A stretch of DNA of 64,000 nucleotides from Streptomyces sp. NA04227 (GCF_013364195.1 NZ_CP054918.1:992001-1056000), one strand, 5' to 3'; numbered from the stretch's first letter, positions 50,864-60,172 are shown. A program made the numbers and translations. Notes: generated from the letters alone by a model not told the origin.

Positions 50864-51555
50864 GTGAAGGCTCCGAGACGTTCGGTTCGAACGCTGAACA
50901 TGGCGAAGTGCCTTCACACCGGCGGGCCGCGGCGCGCCGTTCGGCCGAGCCCCTCAGCAGGGCCGAACCTTGAGAGTACGGCCGGATCTCGGCGCTCTGT
51001 CAAGGCCGTCCATACTGTGAGCCGGGCGCCCAAGGGGCAGTTGACGCACCCACGGATGCCTGTTCCACTTGTGCCATGCATCCGCGGCAGAGCCTGGTCA
51101 AGCGCTCCCACATCGACTTCGGTCGCGTGTGGTCCGCCTCGTGTCTGATATCTCCGCGAGCCTGACGGCCCGCCCCTTTGACGGCTCGACCCTCCCTAGG
51201 GCCTGACCGTCCGAGCGTTTCCTGCCCGACAGTTCGACTGCCCGAGCCTCTGGTCAGACGGTCCGGTTCGTCCACTCGTACGCAGCCGACGCCCGCCCCA
51301 CTGCCTTTCCTTCTGCCTTCCCCTGCTTTCCCCTGCCTTCACACGCACCGAGCACGGTGCACCCCCTCCCCTCGCGATGCCCGTGCACCGGCCTCCCACG
51401 CCGGTGCGCGCTTTCCCGAACCTCCCTAACCTCTCCAACCTCCCGAACCATCCCGAACGACCCTCACCGATCCCGAACGCCCTTGCCCGCCCGGCGAGTT
51501 CAGCCAAAGCGGGCGGGGCCGCACGGCCGGGCCGTCCCCTGGAGTCACGTCAGCC
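50864..51555. other. Divergent intergenic region of the ABC permease and binding-protein genes
   Basis: These 692 bp hold no supported gene. Pyrimidine-rich tracts (CCTTTCCTTCTGCCTTCCCC-type) fill 51300-51480. A possible minus-strand promoter for the permease lies at 50973-51003: TTGACA, a 19-bp spacer and TACTCT. The left and right ends carry no strong palindromes. Confidence 0.4.
50973..51003 (-). promoter_or_regulatory. Possible promoter of the permease gene (TTGACA-N19-TACTCT)
   Basis: The minus strand reads TTGACA (51003-50998) and TACTCT (50978-50973), a 19-bp spacer, about 110 bp upstream of the permease ATG. The spacer is long for a plain sigma-70 promoter, so an activator may be needed or the -10 call may be wrong. 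Confidence 0.35.
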
Positions 51556-52518
51556 ATGAAGAGTTTTCTGCGCCCGACGGCGCGCCACACCACGCTGTTC
51601 GCCCTGATCACCGCTGCCACACTGCTGAGCCTGACGGCCTGCTCGGAGGGCGAGGCCGGAGGGCCGGGGGCGGGCGGGCCCGGCGGCGAACCGGGAGCGG
51701 TTCCCACCCAGGACGTGGTGTCCTCGGTCACCAAGGACGAGGCGGCGGCCAGGCTGCTGCCCGCCGAGGTGCGCGAGCGCGGCTCCCTGCGCCTGGCGAG
51801 CAGTGTCGGCGGCACCCCGCCCTCCAGTACCTATCTCCCGGACGGCAGAACGGTCGCCGGTGTCGACATCGACGTGGCGGACGCCGTGGGCAAGGTGCTC
51901 GGCATCAAGCTGAAGCGGGAGGTGGCGAGCTTCGAGGCGATCCTGCCCGCACTCTCCAGCGGCAAGTACGACCTCGGTACGGGCAACTTCGGCGTCACCG
52001 AACCACGCCGCAAGACCATCGACTTCGTCACCTACATCAACGACGGCCAGGCCTTCGCCGCCCGTCAGGACAGCGACTTGGACCGAGTGACGGACCTCAG
52101 GCAACTGTGCGGCCTGACCGTCGCGACGGGCGCGGGCACCACCTTCGAGGCCACCCTGGAGGACAACAAGCACGTCTGCGCCGACGCGGGCGAGAAGGCG
52201 TACGAGGTGAAGACCTATGCCGAGCAGGGCGCGCTCTGGTCGGCACTGCACCAGGGCCGGGCCGACGTGGTGATGAGCACCATCAACGGACTGCGCTACG
52301 CGGTGGCCCAGCAACAGGGACTGAAGTTCCTGAACGAGTACCACCGGCTCGATGTCGGCTTCGCGTTCAAGAAGGGCACCCCGCTGGCGCCCGCTTTCCA
52401 GGCAGCCGTCAACACCCTTATCAAGAACGGCACTTACGAGCGCATCCTGCGCAAGTGGGACACCCAGAAGTCCGCCCTCGACACCTCCCGCATCTCACCG
52501 CCCGAGATCAAGGACTGA
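51556..52518 (+). CDS. Polar amino-acid ABC substrate-binding lipoprotein
   Basis: A 320-residue protein with a lipoprotein signal (lipobox LTAC, Cys29) and a Gly-rich linker. A type II periplasmic-binding fold follows, with the SBP_bac_3 motifs GVDIDVADAVGKVLGIKL, LPALSSGKYDLGTGNFGVTEPRRKTIDFVTY and LIKNGTYERILRKW. It captures polar amino acids on the outer face of the membrane for the divergently encoded permease. ATG 51556 lacks a perfect ribosome binding site but begins the signal peptide. Specificity cannot be read from the sequence. Confidence 0.9.
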   Translation: MKSFLRPTARHTTLFALITAATLLSLTACSEGEAGGPGAGGPGGEPGAVPTQDVVSSVTKDEAAARLLPAEVRERGSLRLASSVGGTPPSSTYLPDGRTVAGVDIDVADAVGKVLGIKLKREVASFEAILPALSSGKYDLGTGNFGVTEPRRKTIDFVTYINDGQAFAARQDSDLDRVTDLRQLCGLTVATGAGTTFEATLEDNKHVCADAGEKAYEVKTYAEQGALWSALHQGRADVVMSTINGLRYAVAQQQGLKFLNEYHRLDVGFAFKKGTPLAPAFQAAVNTLIKNGTYERILRKWDTQKSALDTSRISPPEIKD

Positions 52519-52562
52519 GGCCGCGGCACCGCCTTGGCGATCCGGTGCCCACCCGCCTCGGT

Positions 52563-53882
52563 TCAGCAACCGCAGTCGCAGCACTCACAGCATTCGCAGC
52601 ACTCACCACAGCTTCCGCAGTCACCGCAGTCGCAGTTGTTGCAGCAGCCCTGACGCGGCTGCCGCGACCAGGGATCCTCGTATTCGTCGGAGCAGCAGAC
52701 CTGGCACGTACAGAAGAGGCCGAGAGCCACCGCGCACCCGGCGAGAAGTCCGCGCCGGGGCCGGTGCGGTGGCCGGGAACCGCCACCACCGCCGCCCCAG
52801 CCGCCGTCGTCCGGTCCGCCGGGTCCGGCCGGGCCGCCCGGCGCGGGCGGGGTGATCAGCGGATTCCCGTAGTTGTCGACGGGCTGGGACCACTCCGTCC
52901 CGGGCGCGGCCCCGGGCATCATCGGCTGCGAACTGCCGTACGCCGCGGGGCCGTAGGAACCGAGGGGCGCGGTGCCGCCGGAGAGCGCGGTGCCGGATGC
53001 GGCCGCGCCCGGCCCGTGGCCGCAGCTCGCCGTGCCGAAGGCGCGGTCGACGGAGCGGCGCAGTTCGTGGACGAGCAGAACGTGGACCAGCTTGCCGCGG
53101 ACGAACTCGGTCTCGCGCAGGGCGAGCCGGATGCCGTGCAGCGCGTCGTCGGCGAGCCTGCGCGCCTCGGCGCGCGAGGTGCCGGTGGCGGTGAGCGGGT
53201 TCCAGGCGCCCGCCGCGGCGTCGGACTCCCTGTCCTCCACGGCGTCGAGGAGATGGGCGAGCCGCCCGAAGAGGCGTCCCGCCTCGGCGAGCGGTGCGGC
53301 GTTGTCCGGCCGCCCGGCGAGCGTCGCGGTGTACGCGAAGGCCGCGGCGGTTGCGGTCTCGGTGGGCTCGGTGACCGTGAGCAGCGGCGTGCCCGGACCG
53401 GCCAGGGCCTCTATTCGGGGCTGGCGGTCCACCGCGTCGAGCAGTACGGCGGTGTCGAAGCCGACGTCGGCGCCGGTGCGCCGCCCCGCGCGGTCCCAGC
53501 CCGAGGCCACCTTGCGCGCGGCCACGGCCAGCGGCCGGCGCGCCAACACCCCGTCCCCGTCGGTGAGATGGTCCCGCATCTTGGCCGAGGCCAGCACCAG
53601 CGAGACCGCGGCCGCCAGCCGGGCGCCCTCGCCGCGCGCCACCGAAGCGGTACGCATCCCGCGCAGCGGACAGGGTCCGGCGGTACGCCTGCCGTCCTCC
53701 ACGCTGCCGGACTGAGCCTCCGTCAGAACCGAGATGAGCAGGCCGTCGTAGTTGGTGACGACCCGTGCGAACTGTCCGTGGTCGCTGCGCAGGGCCAGAC
53801 AGAGTCCGCACAAATGCGCCATCCACTCGGACTTCAGTCCCCCGCCCAACCGGTGCGAGCAGGGCCTGACGATCCCGAACAC
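52563..53882 (-). CDS. DUF5685 family protein with a cysteine-rich C-terminal tail
   Basis: A 439-residue protein. The first ~270 residues are the DUF5685 domain (FGIVRPCSHRLGGGLKSEWMAHLCGLCLALRSDHG at the start, with three Cys near the N-terminus). A Pro/Gly/Ser-rich linker follows, then a hydrophobic patch LLAGCAVALGLFCTCQVCCS and a tail in which about 60% of the last 27 residues are Cys (CCNNCDCGDCGSCGECCECC and on). The tail may bind metals or be heavily disulfide-linked. GTG 53882 has GGGGGAA upstream. Function unknown. Confidence 0.75.
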   Translation of the reverse strand: MFGIVRPCSHRLGGGLKSEWMAHLCGLCLALRSDHGQFARVVTNYDGLLISVLTEAQSGSVEDGRRTAGPCPLRGMRTASVARGEGARLAAAVSLVLASAKMRDHLTDGDGVLARRPLAVAARKVASGWDRAGRRTGADVGFDTAVLLDAVDRQPRIEALAGPGTPLLTVTEPTETATAAAFAYTATLAGRPDNAAPLAEAGRLFGRLAHLLDAVEDRESDAAAGAWNPLTATGTSRAEARRLADDALHGIRLALRETEFVRGKLVHVLLVHELRRSVDRAFGTASCGHGPGAAASGTALSGGTAPLGSYGPAAYGSSQPMMPGAAPGTEWSQPVDNYGNPLITPPAPGGPAGPGGPDDGGWGGGGGGSRPPHRPRRGLLAGCAVALGLFCTCQVCCSDEYEDPWSRQPRQGCCNNCDCGDCGSCGECCECCECCDCGC

Positions 53883-54179
53883 GACGATTCCCCCACGGTC
53901 GTACGATCACTTTCACGGCATCGTAACGAGGGAGCCGTTCACCCGTACGCGCCGCCCGTCACCCGTACGCCGCGAAGAATCATATTTCACTCTCCATCAG
54001 CACCCGTGCCGGGCAAGATCCTTGGGAATGCGGCGAGTGTGACGGACCCTGTGAGGGCGTGTGTGCACCAGTCACGTCACGAAAAGCCCGCACGGCGGCT
54101 ATCTGCTTGGCGTGAGATCCGCATCATGGACCACGATAGGGAAAAGAAACCGGAAGACCGGCTGTGAGAGGAGGCGTCC

Positions 54180-54626
54180 ATGGGATCGGTGCGCAAGGCG
54201 AGTGCCTGGCTCGGCCTCGTCGACGACAACGCCGACGAGCGTTACTACGACGGATACGAAGACGACTCGGCCGAGGGGCCCGAGCAGGTCGAGGCGTGGG
54301 TGACCGACCCGCGGGTGCGGGTCGCGACGGAATCCGCCCAGGAGCACGGGCGCCGGATCGGCACGGTCACTCCGGACAGCTTCCGCGACGCCCGCGGCAT
54401 CGGCGAGCTCTTCCGGGCCGGTGTCCCGGTCATCATGAACCTCACGTCCATGGAGCCCGCCGACGCCAAGCGCGTCGTCGACTTCGCGGCCGGACTGACC
54501 TTCGGACTGCACGGCTCGATCGAGCGTGTCGCGAACCGTGTCTTCCTGCTGACCCCGGCCAACACCGAGATCGTCACCGGACAGAGCTCCGGCCGCGCGT
54601 CCGACGGTTTCTTCAACCAGAGCTGA
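54180..54626 (+). CDS. sflA: SepF-like cell division protein, SflA type
   Basis: A 148-residue protein: N-terminal amphipathic helix ([16 protein letters not shown]), acidic linker, and a SepF core ([58 protein letters not shown]). SepF links FtsZ to the membrane. Streptomyces have SepF plus the SflA/SflB paralogues, which prevent wrong-place septation; the position of this gene next to a glutaryl-CoA dehydrogenase-like gene and away from ftsZ fits SflA rather than SepF. GGAGG precedes ATG 54180. A 13-codon frame at 54126-54167 upstream may be a leader peptide but is not supported further. Confidence 0.82.
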   Translation: MGSVRKASAWLGLVDDNADERYYDGYEDDSAEGPEQVEAWVTDPRVRVATESAQEHGRRIGTVTPDSFRDARGIGELFRAGVPVIMNLTSMEPADAKRVVDFAAGLTFGLHGSIERVANRVFLLTPANTEIVTGQSSGRASDGFFNQS

Positions 54627-54689
54627 GCAAGGCCCTCACCCCGGGCGTTCCCGTTTACCGGAACGCGTCGAGTCCGGTGAGGGCCTTGC
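54627..54689. terminator. Long-armed convergent hairpin
   Basis: GCAAGGCCCTCACC (54627-54640) and GGTGAGGGCCTTGC (54676-54689) are perfect 14-bp complements enclosing 35 nt. The left arm follows the sflA stop; the right arm lies inside the last codons of the acyl-CoA dehydrogenase gene, so the terminator overlaps coding sequence. Confidence 0.6.
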
Positions 54690-55845
54690 CCAGTACGAGC
54701 TGGTGCATCTCGACCGTTCCCTCGTAGGTGAGCACCGATTCGAGATTCGTGGCGTGCCGCATCACCGGGTATTCGAGCGAGATCCCGTTCGCGCCGAGAA
54801 TGGTCCGCGAGGTCCGGCAGATCTCGATGGCCTCGCGCACGTTGTTGAGCTTGCCGAAGCTGACCTGCTCGGGGCGCAGGCGGCCGGCGTCCATCCGGCG
54901 GCCCAGGTGGTGGGCGAGCAGAACACCCTTGTGCAGTTCGACGGCCATGTCCGCCAACTTGGCCTGGGTCAGCTGGAATTGACCGATCGGTCGGTCGAAC
55001 TGCTCCCTGGTCCGGGAGTACTCCAGAGCCGACTCGAACGAGGCGCGGGCCGCGCCCATCGCTCCCCAGGTGATGCCGTAGCGCGCGTGGCTCAGACAAC
55101 TCAGCGGTCCGCGCAGCCCGGTGACCTCGGGCAGTACGGCGTCGGCGGGCAACCGCACCTCGTCCAGGACGAGTTCACTGGTGACCGAGGCGCGCAGGGA
55201 CCACTTGTGCTTGATGTCGGGTGCCGAGAAGCCGGGACTGTCGGTGGGCACGACGAAGCCGCGGATGCCCTCGTCGGTCTGCGCCCAGACCACGGCGACC
55301 GCGGACACCGAACCGTTGGTGATCCACATCTTGCGGCCGGTGAGGATCCAGTCCGAGCCGTCGCGCTTGGCGTAGGTGCGCATCGCGGCGGGGTCGGACC
55401 CGTGGTCGGGCTCGGTGAGACCGAAGCAGCCGATGAGTTCGCCCGCGGCCATGCCCGGCAGCCAGCGCTGCTTCTGCTCCTCGGACCCGAAGCGGTGGAT
55501 CGCGTACATGGCGAGGGAGCCCTGCACGGAGACCAGCGAGCGCAGACCCGAGTCGGCGGCCTCCAGCTCCAGACAGGCCAGGCCGTATTGGACGGCGGTG
55601 GCGCCCGCGCAGCCGTAACCCTGCAGGGACATGCCGAGAGCACCCAGCGAGCCGAGCTGCCTGGCAAGACCGCGGATGTCGGGAAGCTCGCCGGACTCGT
55701 ACCACTCGGCGATGTGCGGCAGGACGTTGTCGGCTGCCCAGGCGCGAACGGAGTCGCGGATCGCGAGGTCCTCGGGGCTCAGCAGGTCGTCGATACCGAG
55801 CGGGTCGGCGGGGTTGAAGGGCGGCAGCTTCGAGGGTGCGGACAT
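54655..55845 (-). CDS. Glutaryl-CoA dehydrogenase-like acyl-CoA dehydrogenase
   Basis: A 396-residue acyl-CoA dehydrogenase. Motifs include GCFGLTEPDHGSDPAAMRTYAKRDG, MWITNGSVSAVAVVWAQ and the catalytic Glu375 in LTYEGTVEMHQLVLG. Length and the MWITNG and TYEGT motifs fit the glutaryl-CoA dehydrogenase subgroup, which oxidises and may decarboxylate glutaryl-CoA in lysine and tryptophan degradation. ATG 55845 starts 22 bp after the 19-bp palindrome shared with the 16.4-kb TetR cluster, so co-regulation with those genes is inferred. Confidence 0.88.
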   Translation of the reverse strand: MSAPSKLPPFNPADPLGIDDLLSPEDLAIRDSVRAWAADNVLPHIAEWYESGELPDIRGLARQLGSLGALGMSLQGYGCAGATAVQYGLACLELEAADSGLRSLVSVQGSLAMYAIHRFGSEEQKQRWLPGMAAGELIGCFGLTEPDHGSDPAAMRTYAKRDGSDWILTGRKMWITNGSVSAVAVVWAQTDEGIRGFVVPTDSPGFSAPDIKHKWSLRASVTSELVLDEVRLPADAVLPEVTGLRGPLSCLSHARYGITWGAMGAARASFESALEYSRTREQFDRPIGQFQLTQAKLADMAVELHKGVLLAHHLGRRMDAGRLRPEQVSFGKLNNVREAIEICRTSRTILGANGISLEYPVMRHATNLESVLTYEGTVEMHQLVLGKALTGLDAFR

Positions 55846-55867
55846 GGCGGGCGGCCTCCGGCGCGTA

Positions 55868-55886
55868 AAACTAGCAGCGGTAGTTA
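55868..55886. promoter_or_regulatory. 19-bp palindromic operator, site 3 (glutaryl-CoA dehydrogenase-like gene)
   Basis: AAACTAGCAGCGGTAGTTA keeps the AAACTAGC-N3-GNTAGTT form of sites 1 and 2 (16407-16425 and 19835-19853). It lies 22 bp before the dehydrogenase start, although nearly 40 kb from the TetR gene that probably binds it. Confidence 0.6.
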
Positions 55887-55963
55887 CGATGTGTCGTCGA
55901 CGGTACGACGAGCCGGGCACTACGTCCAGATCCCCCCGGTCGGCGCGGGCCGGAGCCCCTCGG

Positions 55964-57745
55964 TCAGCGCAGGGACTCGGCGGTGACAGGGGTGCGTGCC
56001 GACTGCGCGGGCAGCGGGACCTGGGACTTCTGCTGCCCCTCGGCCGGTGCGGCCGCGGCCTCCCGCTCGGCGCGGTCGGCTCCCGGGGCGCGCTTGGTGA
56101 GCCGGGCGCCGGCGGTGTGCTCCGTGCGCTCGGCCTTTTCCGTGGACTCCGCGGGCCCGGCGCACTCGGTGTGTTCCGCGTGCTCGGCGCCCGCGGGGCA
56201 GTCCATGGCCTTCGGCAGCCGCAGCGCGGCCACCGCTCCGAGCAGCAGCAGGACGGCGCTGACCAGGAGCGTGACATGCAACCCGGTCATGAAGGCGTCG
56301 CGCGCCGCCGCCCGCAGCGCCGCGCCCGTGGGGCCACCGAGCCGGTCGGAGACCTCGTAGGCCTCCCCGAGCGAGTGGCTCGCCTCGGCCGAGGCGCCGG
56401 AGGGGACCCCCTCGACCTTGTCCAGACCCGGCGAGTACACGGCGTTCATCACGCTGCCGAGGAGGGCGATACCGATTCCCGCTCCGAGCTGGTACGAGGT
56501 CTCGCCGATCGCGGCCGCCGCGCCCGCCTGGGACTTGGGAGCCTCGCTGAGCATCGACTCGTAGGCGCCGAAGAGGGTGACCTCGATACCGAAGCCGAGC
56601 AGGACGAAACCGAACAGCATCAGCGGTGGATTGTCCTCGCCGCCGATGCCGGTGAGCGTGACCACCGCGGCCGCCGTCAGACAGAACCCCGCGCAGACCA
56701 TGCGGCGTGGCCCGAAACGCTGGAGCAGCCAGGAACCGGCCAGGCCCGCGGCCATGGCGGCGAAGGTGAGCGGCACCAGTCGCAGGCCGGTCTCCAGCGG
56801 GGACAGACCGAGGACGAGCTGGAGGTACTGCGCCGCGATGAGCTGGAGGCCGACGAGCGCGAGGAGGGCGAGGACGATGCAGCCGACCGAGGTGGAGAAG
56901 GCGGGCCGCGCGAACATCGCCAGGTCGATCAGCGGATGCGGACGGCGGCGCTGACGGCGCAGGAAGGCGGCCAGCAGCGCCACTCCGAGGAGCGTCGGCA
57001 GCAGGGTGGCGGGGCTCAGCAGGTCCTCGCCGCCGCCCGCCCGCTTGACGCCCATCACCACGCCGAACAGCCCGGACGCGGCCATCAGTGCCCCGACCAC
57101 GTCCCAGGGCCCTTCCTGCTCGCCGCGGGACTCGGGCAGCAGCGCACGGCCCACGGGCAGGCTCACCAGCATGAGCGGGATGTTGATCAGGAAGACCGAG
57201 CCCCACCAGAAGTGCTCGATGAGGAAGCCGCCGAGCAGCGGTCCGACCGCGGCGCCGACCGCGGCCACGGCGCTCCAGACACCGATGGCCAGGGCCCGTT
57301 CCCTGCGGTCGGGGAAAACCTCTCGCAGGATGGAGAGCGTGGCGGGCATGATCATGGCACCGCCCATACCGAGCAGGGCACGGGCGAGGATCAGGACGAC
57401 CGGGGTGTGCGCGAAGGCGGCCAGCGCGGAGGCGATACCGAACAGGGCGTAGCCGAGCAGCAGCACCCGGCGGCGGCCGATGCGGTCGCCCAGGGTGCCG
57501 AACAGGATCAGCAGCGAGGCGCAGACCAGCGGGTAGCTGTCGACGATCCACAGGAGCTGGACCGAGCTGGGACGCAGGTCCTCGCTCACCGCGGGCACGG
57601 CCACGTGCAGGACGGTGGCGTCCACGGCGACGAGCAGCAGGCTGGCACACAGGACCACGAGGACCAGCCAGCGGTTGGCGCCGTCCTCGTGACGGTGCCG
57701 GGCGGCGGCCGTGAGGCGGGACGTGGCCGTGGTCGTCCCGGACAT
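55964..57745 (-). CDS. MFS multidrug exporter, DHA2 (14-TM) family
   Basis: A 593-residue transporter with ~14 hydrophobic segments. It has the MFS motif A (GTLGDRIGRRRVLLLGYALFG) in the first half, motif C-like GAAVGPLLGGFL, and DATVLHVAVPA typical of DHA2 antiporters. It exports drugs or metabolites using the proton gradient. The C-terminal ~90 residues are hydrophilic and rich in Ala and Glu, longer than usual for the family. It has no adjacent repressor; the upstream 540 bp hold no identified operator. Confidence 0.87.
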   Translation of the reverse strand: MSGTTTATSRLTAAARHRHEDGANRWLVLVVLCASLLLVAVDATVLHVAVPAVSEDLRPSSVQLLWIVDSYPLVCASLLILFGTLGDRIGRRRVLLLGYALFGIASALAAFAHTPVVLILARALLGMGGAMIMPATLSILREVFPDRRERALAIGVWSAVAAVGAAVGPLLGGFLIEHFWWGSVFLINIPLMLVSLPVGRALLPESRGEQEGPWDVVGALMAASGLFGVVMGVKRAGGGEDLLSPATLLPTLLGVALLAAFLRRQRRRPHPLIDLAMFARPAFSTSVGCIVLALLALVGLQLIAAQYLQLVLGLSPLETGLRLVPLTFAAMAAGLAGSWLLQRFGPRRMVCAGFCLTAAAVVTLTGIGGEDNPPLMLFGFVLLGFGIEVTLFGAYESMLSEAPKSQAGAAAAIGETSYQLGAGIGIALLGSVMNAVYSPGLDKVEGVPSGASAEASHSLGEAYEVSDRLGGPTGAALRAAARDAFMTGLHVTLLVSAVLLLLGAVAALRLPKAMDCPAGAEHAEHTECAGPAESTEKAERTEHTAGARLTKRAPGADRAEREAAAAPAEGQQKSQVPLPAQSARTPVTAESLR

Positions 57746-58287
57746 GTACTACCTCCCTGATGTTCCTCGCACGCGGCGGGCGTGGGGGACGCTGCGCCCC
57801 GCGGGTTCGCGGTCGGCGGTGCGCCGGGCTTGGGTGGGCCCTGGGCAGCCTGCCTGCGAAAGCGAGTGAGCCGTCAGAGTACGCGAGATCATCACCCTTC
57901 CGCGTGGCGGGCCTCTCACGAAAAGGCCGAGCGAATGTGGCCCCGGCCACTTCCGCACAGGCGGTACGCCCCCGTATGCGCCCCCGGGATCACACCCCGC
58001 ACACGCGGCGATACGTACCACGACGCACCGCGACCGCACCCGGGCAGCGCCCCGGCTCGCCGGGTGACGTACAGGAAAACGCGTACAAATGTCCTGGTGA
58101 ACACCGTGCGGATGACCGATAAATGGGCCTGCCATGAATTCGGGGAAAGATTGCGGGAAGTCGCGTCGCTAAATCGCGGAAACGCTGCCGAATTACTCCG
58201 TCGGTGAGAGCAATGCCACATCACATGGTCATCACAAAGCCTCCGATTCGACGGGGTCACCAGCTCACTCCCTGTAGCTTCGGTTTC
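57746..58287. other. Intergenic region between MFS and PAP2 genes
   Basis: These 542 bp have no supported gene. The right half (58030-58270) is distinctly lower in GC. A 31-codon frame at 58112-58207 with a TTA codon lies there but lacks a ribosome binding site. No confident promoter boxes could be picked. Confidence 0.45.
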
Positions 58288-59328
58288 GTGCGTACCGAAC
58301 GAAACCGCGCCCGGCTCGACCGGGTCTTCGCGCGGCTGGACCGCGAGCCGGAACGGCCGGCTCACATCGAGGTCCCCTCGATGAGCCGGCACCGGGTCGT
58401 GTTCTTCGGCGCGACTCTGGTGTTCTACGCGGCCATCATCGCCGCCGTGGTGGAGACGACCTGGCTGGTGCGCCTGGACTGGCAGGTCATGTTCTTCCGC
58501 CCGTACCAGCAGTGGCCCGAGATCCACGCCTTCCTGGACTACTACGTCGTCCTCGGGCAGCGCGGCCCGACCGCGGTGATGGTGGCGGCCTGGCTGGGCT
58601 GGCGCTCCTGGCGGCAGCACACCCTGCGCCCGCTGCTCGCCCTTGGCACCTCACTGCTGCTGCTCAACGTCACGGTGGGCGCCGCCAAGCTCGGCATGGG
58701 CAGGCTCGGCCCGCACTACGCCACCGTCATCGGCTCCAACGAGATGTGGAAGGACGGCGACATATTTCCTTCGGGACACACTGCCAACGCGGTCGTGACC
58801 TGGGGAATCCTCGCCTACCTCGCCTCCACCCCGCAGGCCAGGCGGTGGCTCTCGGCACTCTCCGCGGTGGTCGCCCTCGGCGTCGGCCTGACCACCGTCT
58901 ACCTCGGTACGCACTGGCTGAGCGACGTCCTGCTCGGCTGGGCCGCCGGACTGCTCATCCTGCTGGCCCTGCCCTGGTTCGAGCCGCTGTTCGCCACCGT
59001 GGAGGCACGGCTGCTGCGGCTGCGCGACCTGGTCCGCGACCGCCGCTTCGCCGCACCGGTCCCGCTCACCCCGGTACCGGCCATGGTCCCGGCGGATCCC
59101 GCCGATCCCGTACCGGCCCGTGGCACGGATGTGGCGGCCCTGGGCACGGACATGGGCACGCGCGAGGGCGCCCGCTATCCGCGGCACGGGCACAGCGCCG
59201 CGCCCGGCGGCCTCCATCCGGTACGCGGCGAGCGCACGCCGGGTGCGCCGACAGGCGGCCGAAGACCCACGCACGGCGACCGGCTGCCGCGCACCAACCC
59301 CTCGGCCCGGCCGGTCACGGGGTCCTGA
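58288..59328 (+). CDS. PAP2-family membrane phosphatase
   Basis: A 346-residue membrane protein with ~6 hydrophobic helices. The PAP2 (acid phosphatase) motifs are KLGMGRLGP (motif 1, KX6RP with Gly-Pro), FPSGHTAN (motif 2) and GTHWLSDVLLG (motif 3), so the catalytic His residues are present. It dephosphorylates lipid phosphates such as undecaprenyl-PP or phosphatidic acid at the outer membrane face. The C-terminal ~80 residues are a Pro/Arg-rich disordered tail. GTG 58288 was chosen; no strong ribosome binding site is visible and a later ATG at 58381 is possible. A 19-bp hairpin follows the stop. Confidence 0.85.
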   Translation: MRTERNRARLDRVFARLDREPERPAHIEVPSMSRHRVVFFGATLVFYAAIIAAVVETTWLVRLDWQVMFFRPYQQWPEIHAFLDYYVVLGQRGPTAVMVAAWLGWRSWRQHTLRPLLALGTSLLLLNVTVGAAKLGMGRLGPHYATVIGSNEMWKDGDIFPSGHTANAVVTWGILAYLASTPQARRWLSALSAVVALGVGLTTVYLGTHWLSDVLLGWAAGLLILLALPWFEPLFATVEARLLRLRDLVRDRRFAAPVPLTPVPAMVPADPADPVPARGTDVAALGTDMGTREGARYPRHGHSAAPGGLHPVRGERTPGAPTGGRRPTHGDRLPRTNPSARPVTGS

Positions 59329-59477
59329 GCGCGGGGCGCCACGTGAGAGGCGGGACAGGCGGAGCGCAGGCGCCGTCGGCCGCTCACGGACCGCGGCGGC
59401 GGACGCTCCCGCGACAGCGGTGATCGCCCCGCGACGACACCGGCCGTCTCGGCGGCAACGGACGACGAAAGACGACG

Positions 59478-59520
59478 ACAGGGGCGGGGCCCGGCTTCAT
59501 GAGCCGGGCCCCGCCCCTGT
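59478..59520. terminator. Strong bidirectional hairpin terminator
   Basis: ACAGGGGCGGGGCCCGGCT (59478-59496) and its perfect reverse complement (59502-59520) make a 19-bp stem with a 5-nt loop, between the convergent PAP2 and I78 genes. Confidence 0.9.
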
Positions 59521-59567
59521 GTTCGCCTGTCGTCGCCGGTCCGTGCCCGCACGGGCCCGGCCGGGCC

Positions 59568-59783
59568 TCAGCCCTTCCAGGAGCGGCGTACGACGCCGTC
59601 GGCGACCTCGAAGTTCACTCGGCCCACCAGGTATTCCATGGTGATGAACGCGCCCGGCGGCACGGAGCGGATGGTCGACCAGCCGCGCGCGCGGGCCCGT
59701 TCCTCGGCCTGCTCGGCGTCGAGTCCGACGTACGCCTCGAGGTCGTCGTCGGGTTCCTTGGGCGGGGTGGGGAGGGATGACAT
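59568..59783 (-). CDS. I78-family peptidase inhibitor
   Basis: A 71-residue protein starting at ATG 59783 (MSSLPTPPKE). The I78 core is EAYVGLDAEQAEERARARGWSTIRSV followed by MEYLVGRVNFEV, the fold also seen in fungal elastase inhibitor-like proteins. There is no signal peptide, so it is probably cytoplasmic, despite the two extracellular S1 proteases in the same region. A link to those proteases is not supported by synteny. The gene is followed by a convergent hairpin terminator at 59478-59520. Confidence 0.68.
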   Translation of the reverse strand: MSSLPTPPKEPDDDLEAYVGLDAEQAEERARARGWSTIRSVPPGAFITMEYLVGRVNFEVADGVVRRSWKG

Positions 59784-60172
59784 GCGGCCCACGTTAGGTG
59801 GCACGGCGGGCGGACGAAAGGCCGGGGCGGGCGAGCCGGCCCCGGCCACATACACCCAGCGTGACCGATAGCCTTCCCGTCACGCTTGTGTCACAGGTGA
59901 TCAACACGGCTATCCGGGATTGCCGCTTCGCACGGCCGAGCGGTTACCCCACCGGGCGACACCCGGACGGGTTAATTCCGTGGCGGCCCGCCCGGCGGCG
60001 AAAATAACGGCCCGGAATTGCGTGCAAAACTGATTCCGCGTCATCCATTTTCCGGCCGGGAGTAATTCCCGCGAGGCGGACCGCCATCGAACCTTCACCC
60101 CGTTCGCACAGGATCCGCGTCCGACCGGAACTGGCGCTCATCACCCGGCGGCGAGAGGAAGGCGGGCACGCC
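59784..60172. other. Intergenic region upstream of ctaD
   Basis: These 389 bp carry no supported gene. The stretch 59900-60070 is AT-richer than its surroundings and is likely the ctaD promoter. I looked for Rex-type TTGTGA...TCACAA symmetry and found only a poor partial match near 59884-59907. GGAAGG at 60158 supports ATG 60173. Confidence 0.45.

Noticed and set aside
54126-54167. 13-codon leader frame just before sflA
   Set aside because: Start and stop are present, but the size is too small and no attenuator structure is visible; not listed as a gene.
58112-58207. 31-codon frame in the AT-richer MFS/PAP2 intergenic region, containing a TTA codon
   Set aside because: A TTA codon and start are intriguing (bldA dependence), but there is no ribosome binding site and no evidence of coding composition, so I left it as intergenic.
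59568-59783. Functional link between the I78 inhibitor and the two S1 proteases
   Set aside because: The inhibitor has no signal peptide and lies 10 kb away behind several unrelated genes and terminators; proximity alone is not evidence.
59884-59907. Possible Rex operator upstream of ctaD
   Set aside because: TTGTG and AACAC flank the segment, but the spacing and inner bases do not match TTGTGA-N6-TCACAA well.
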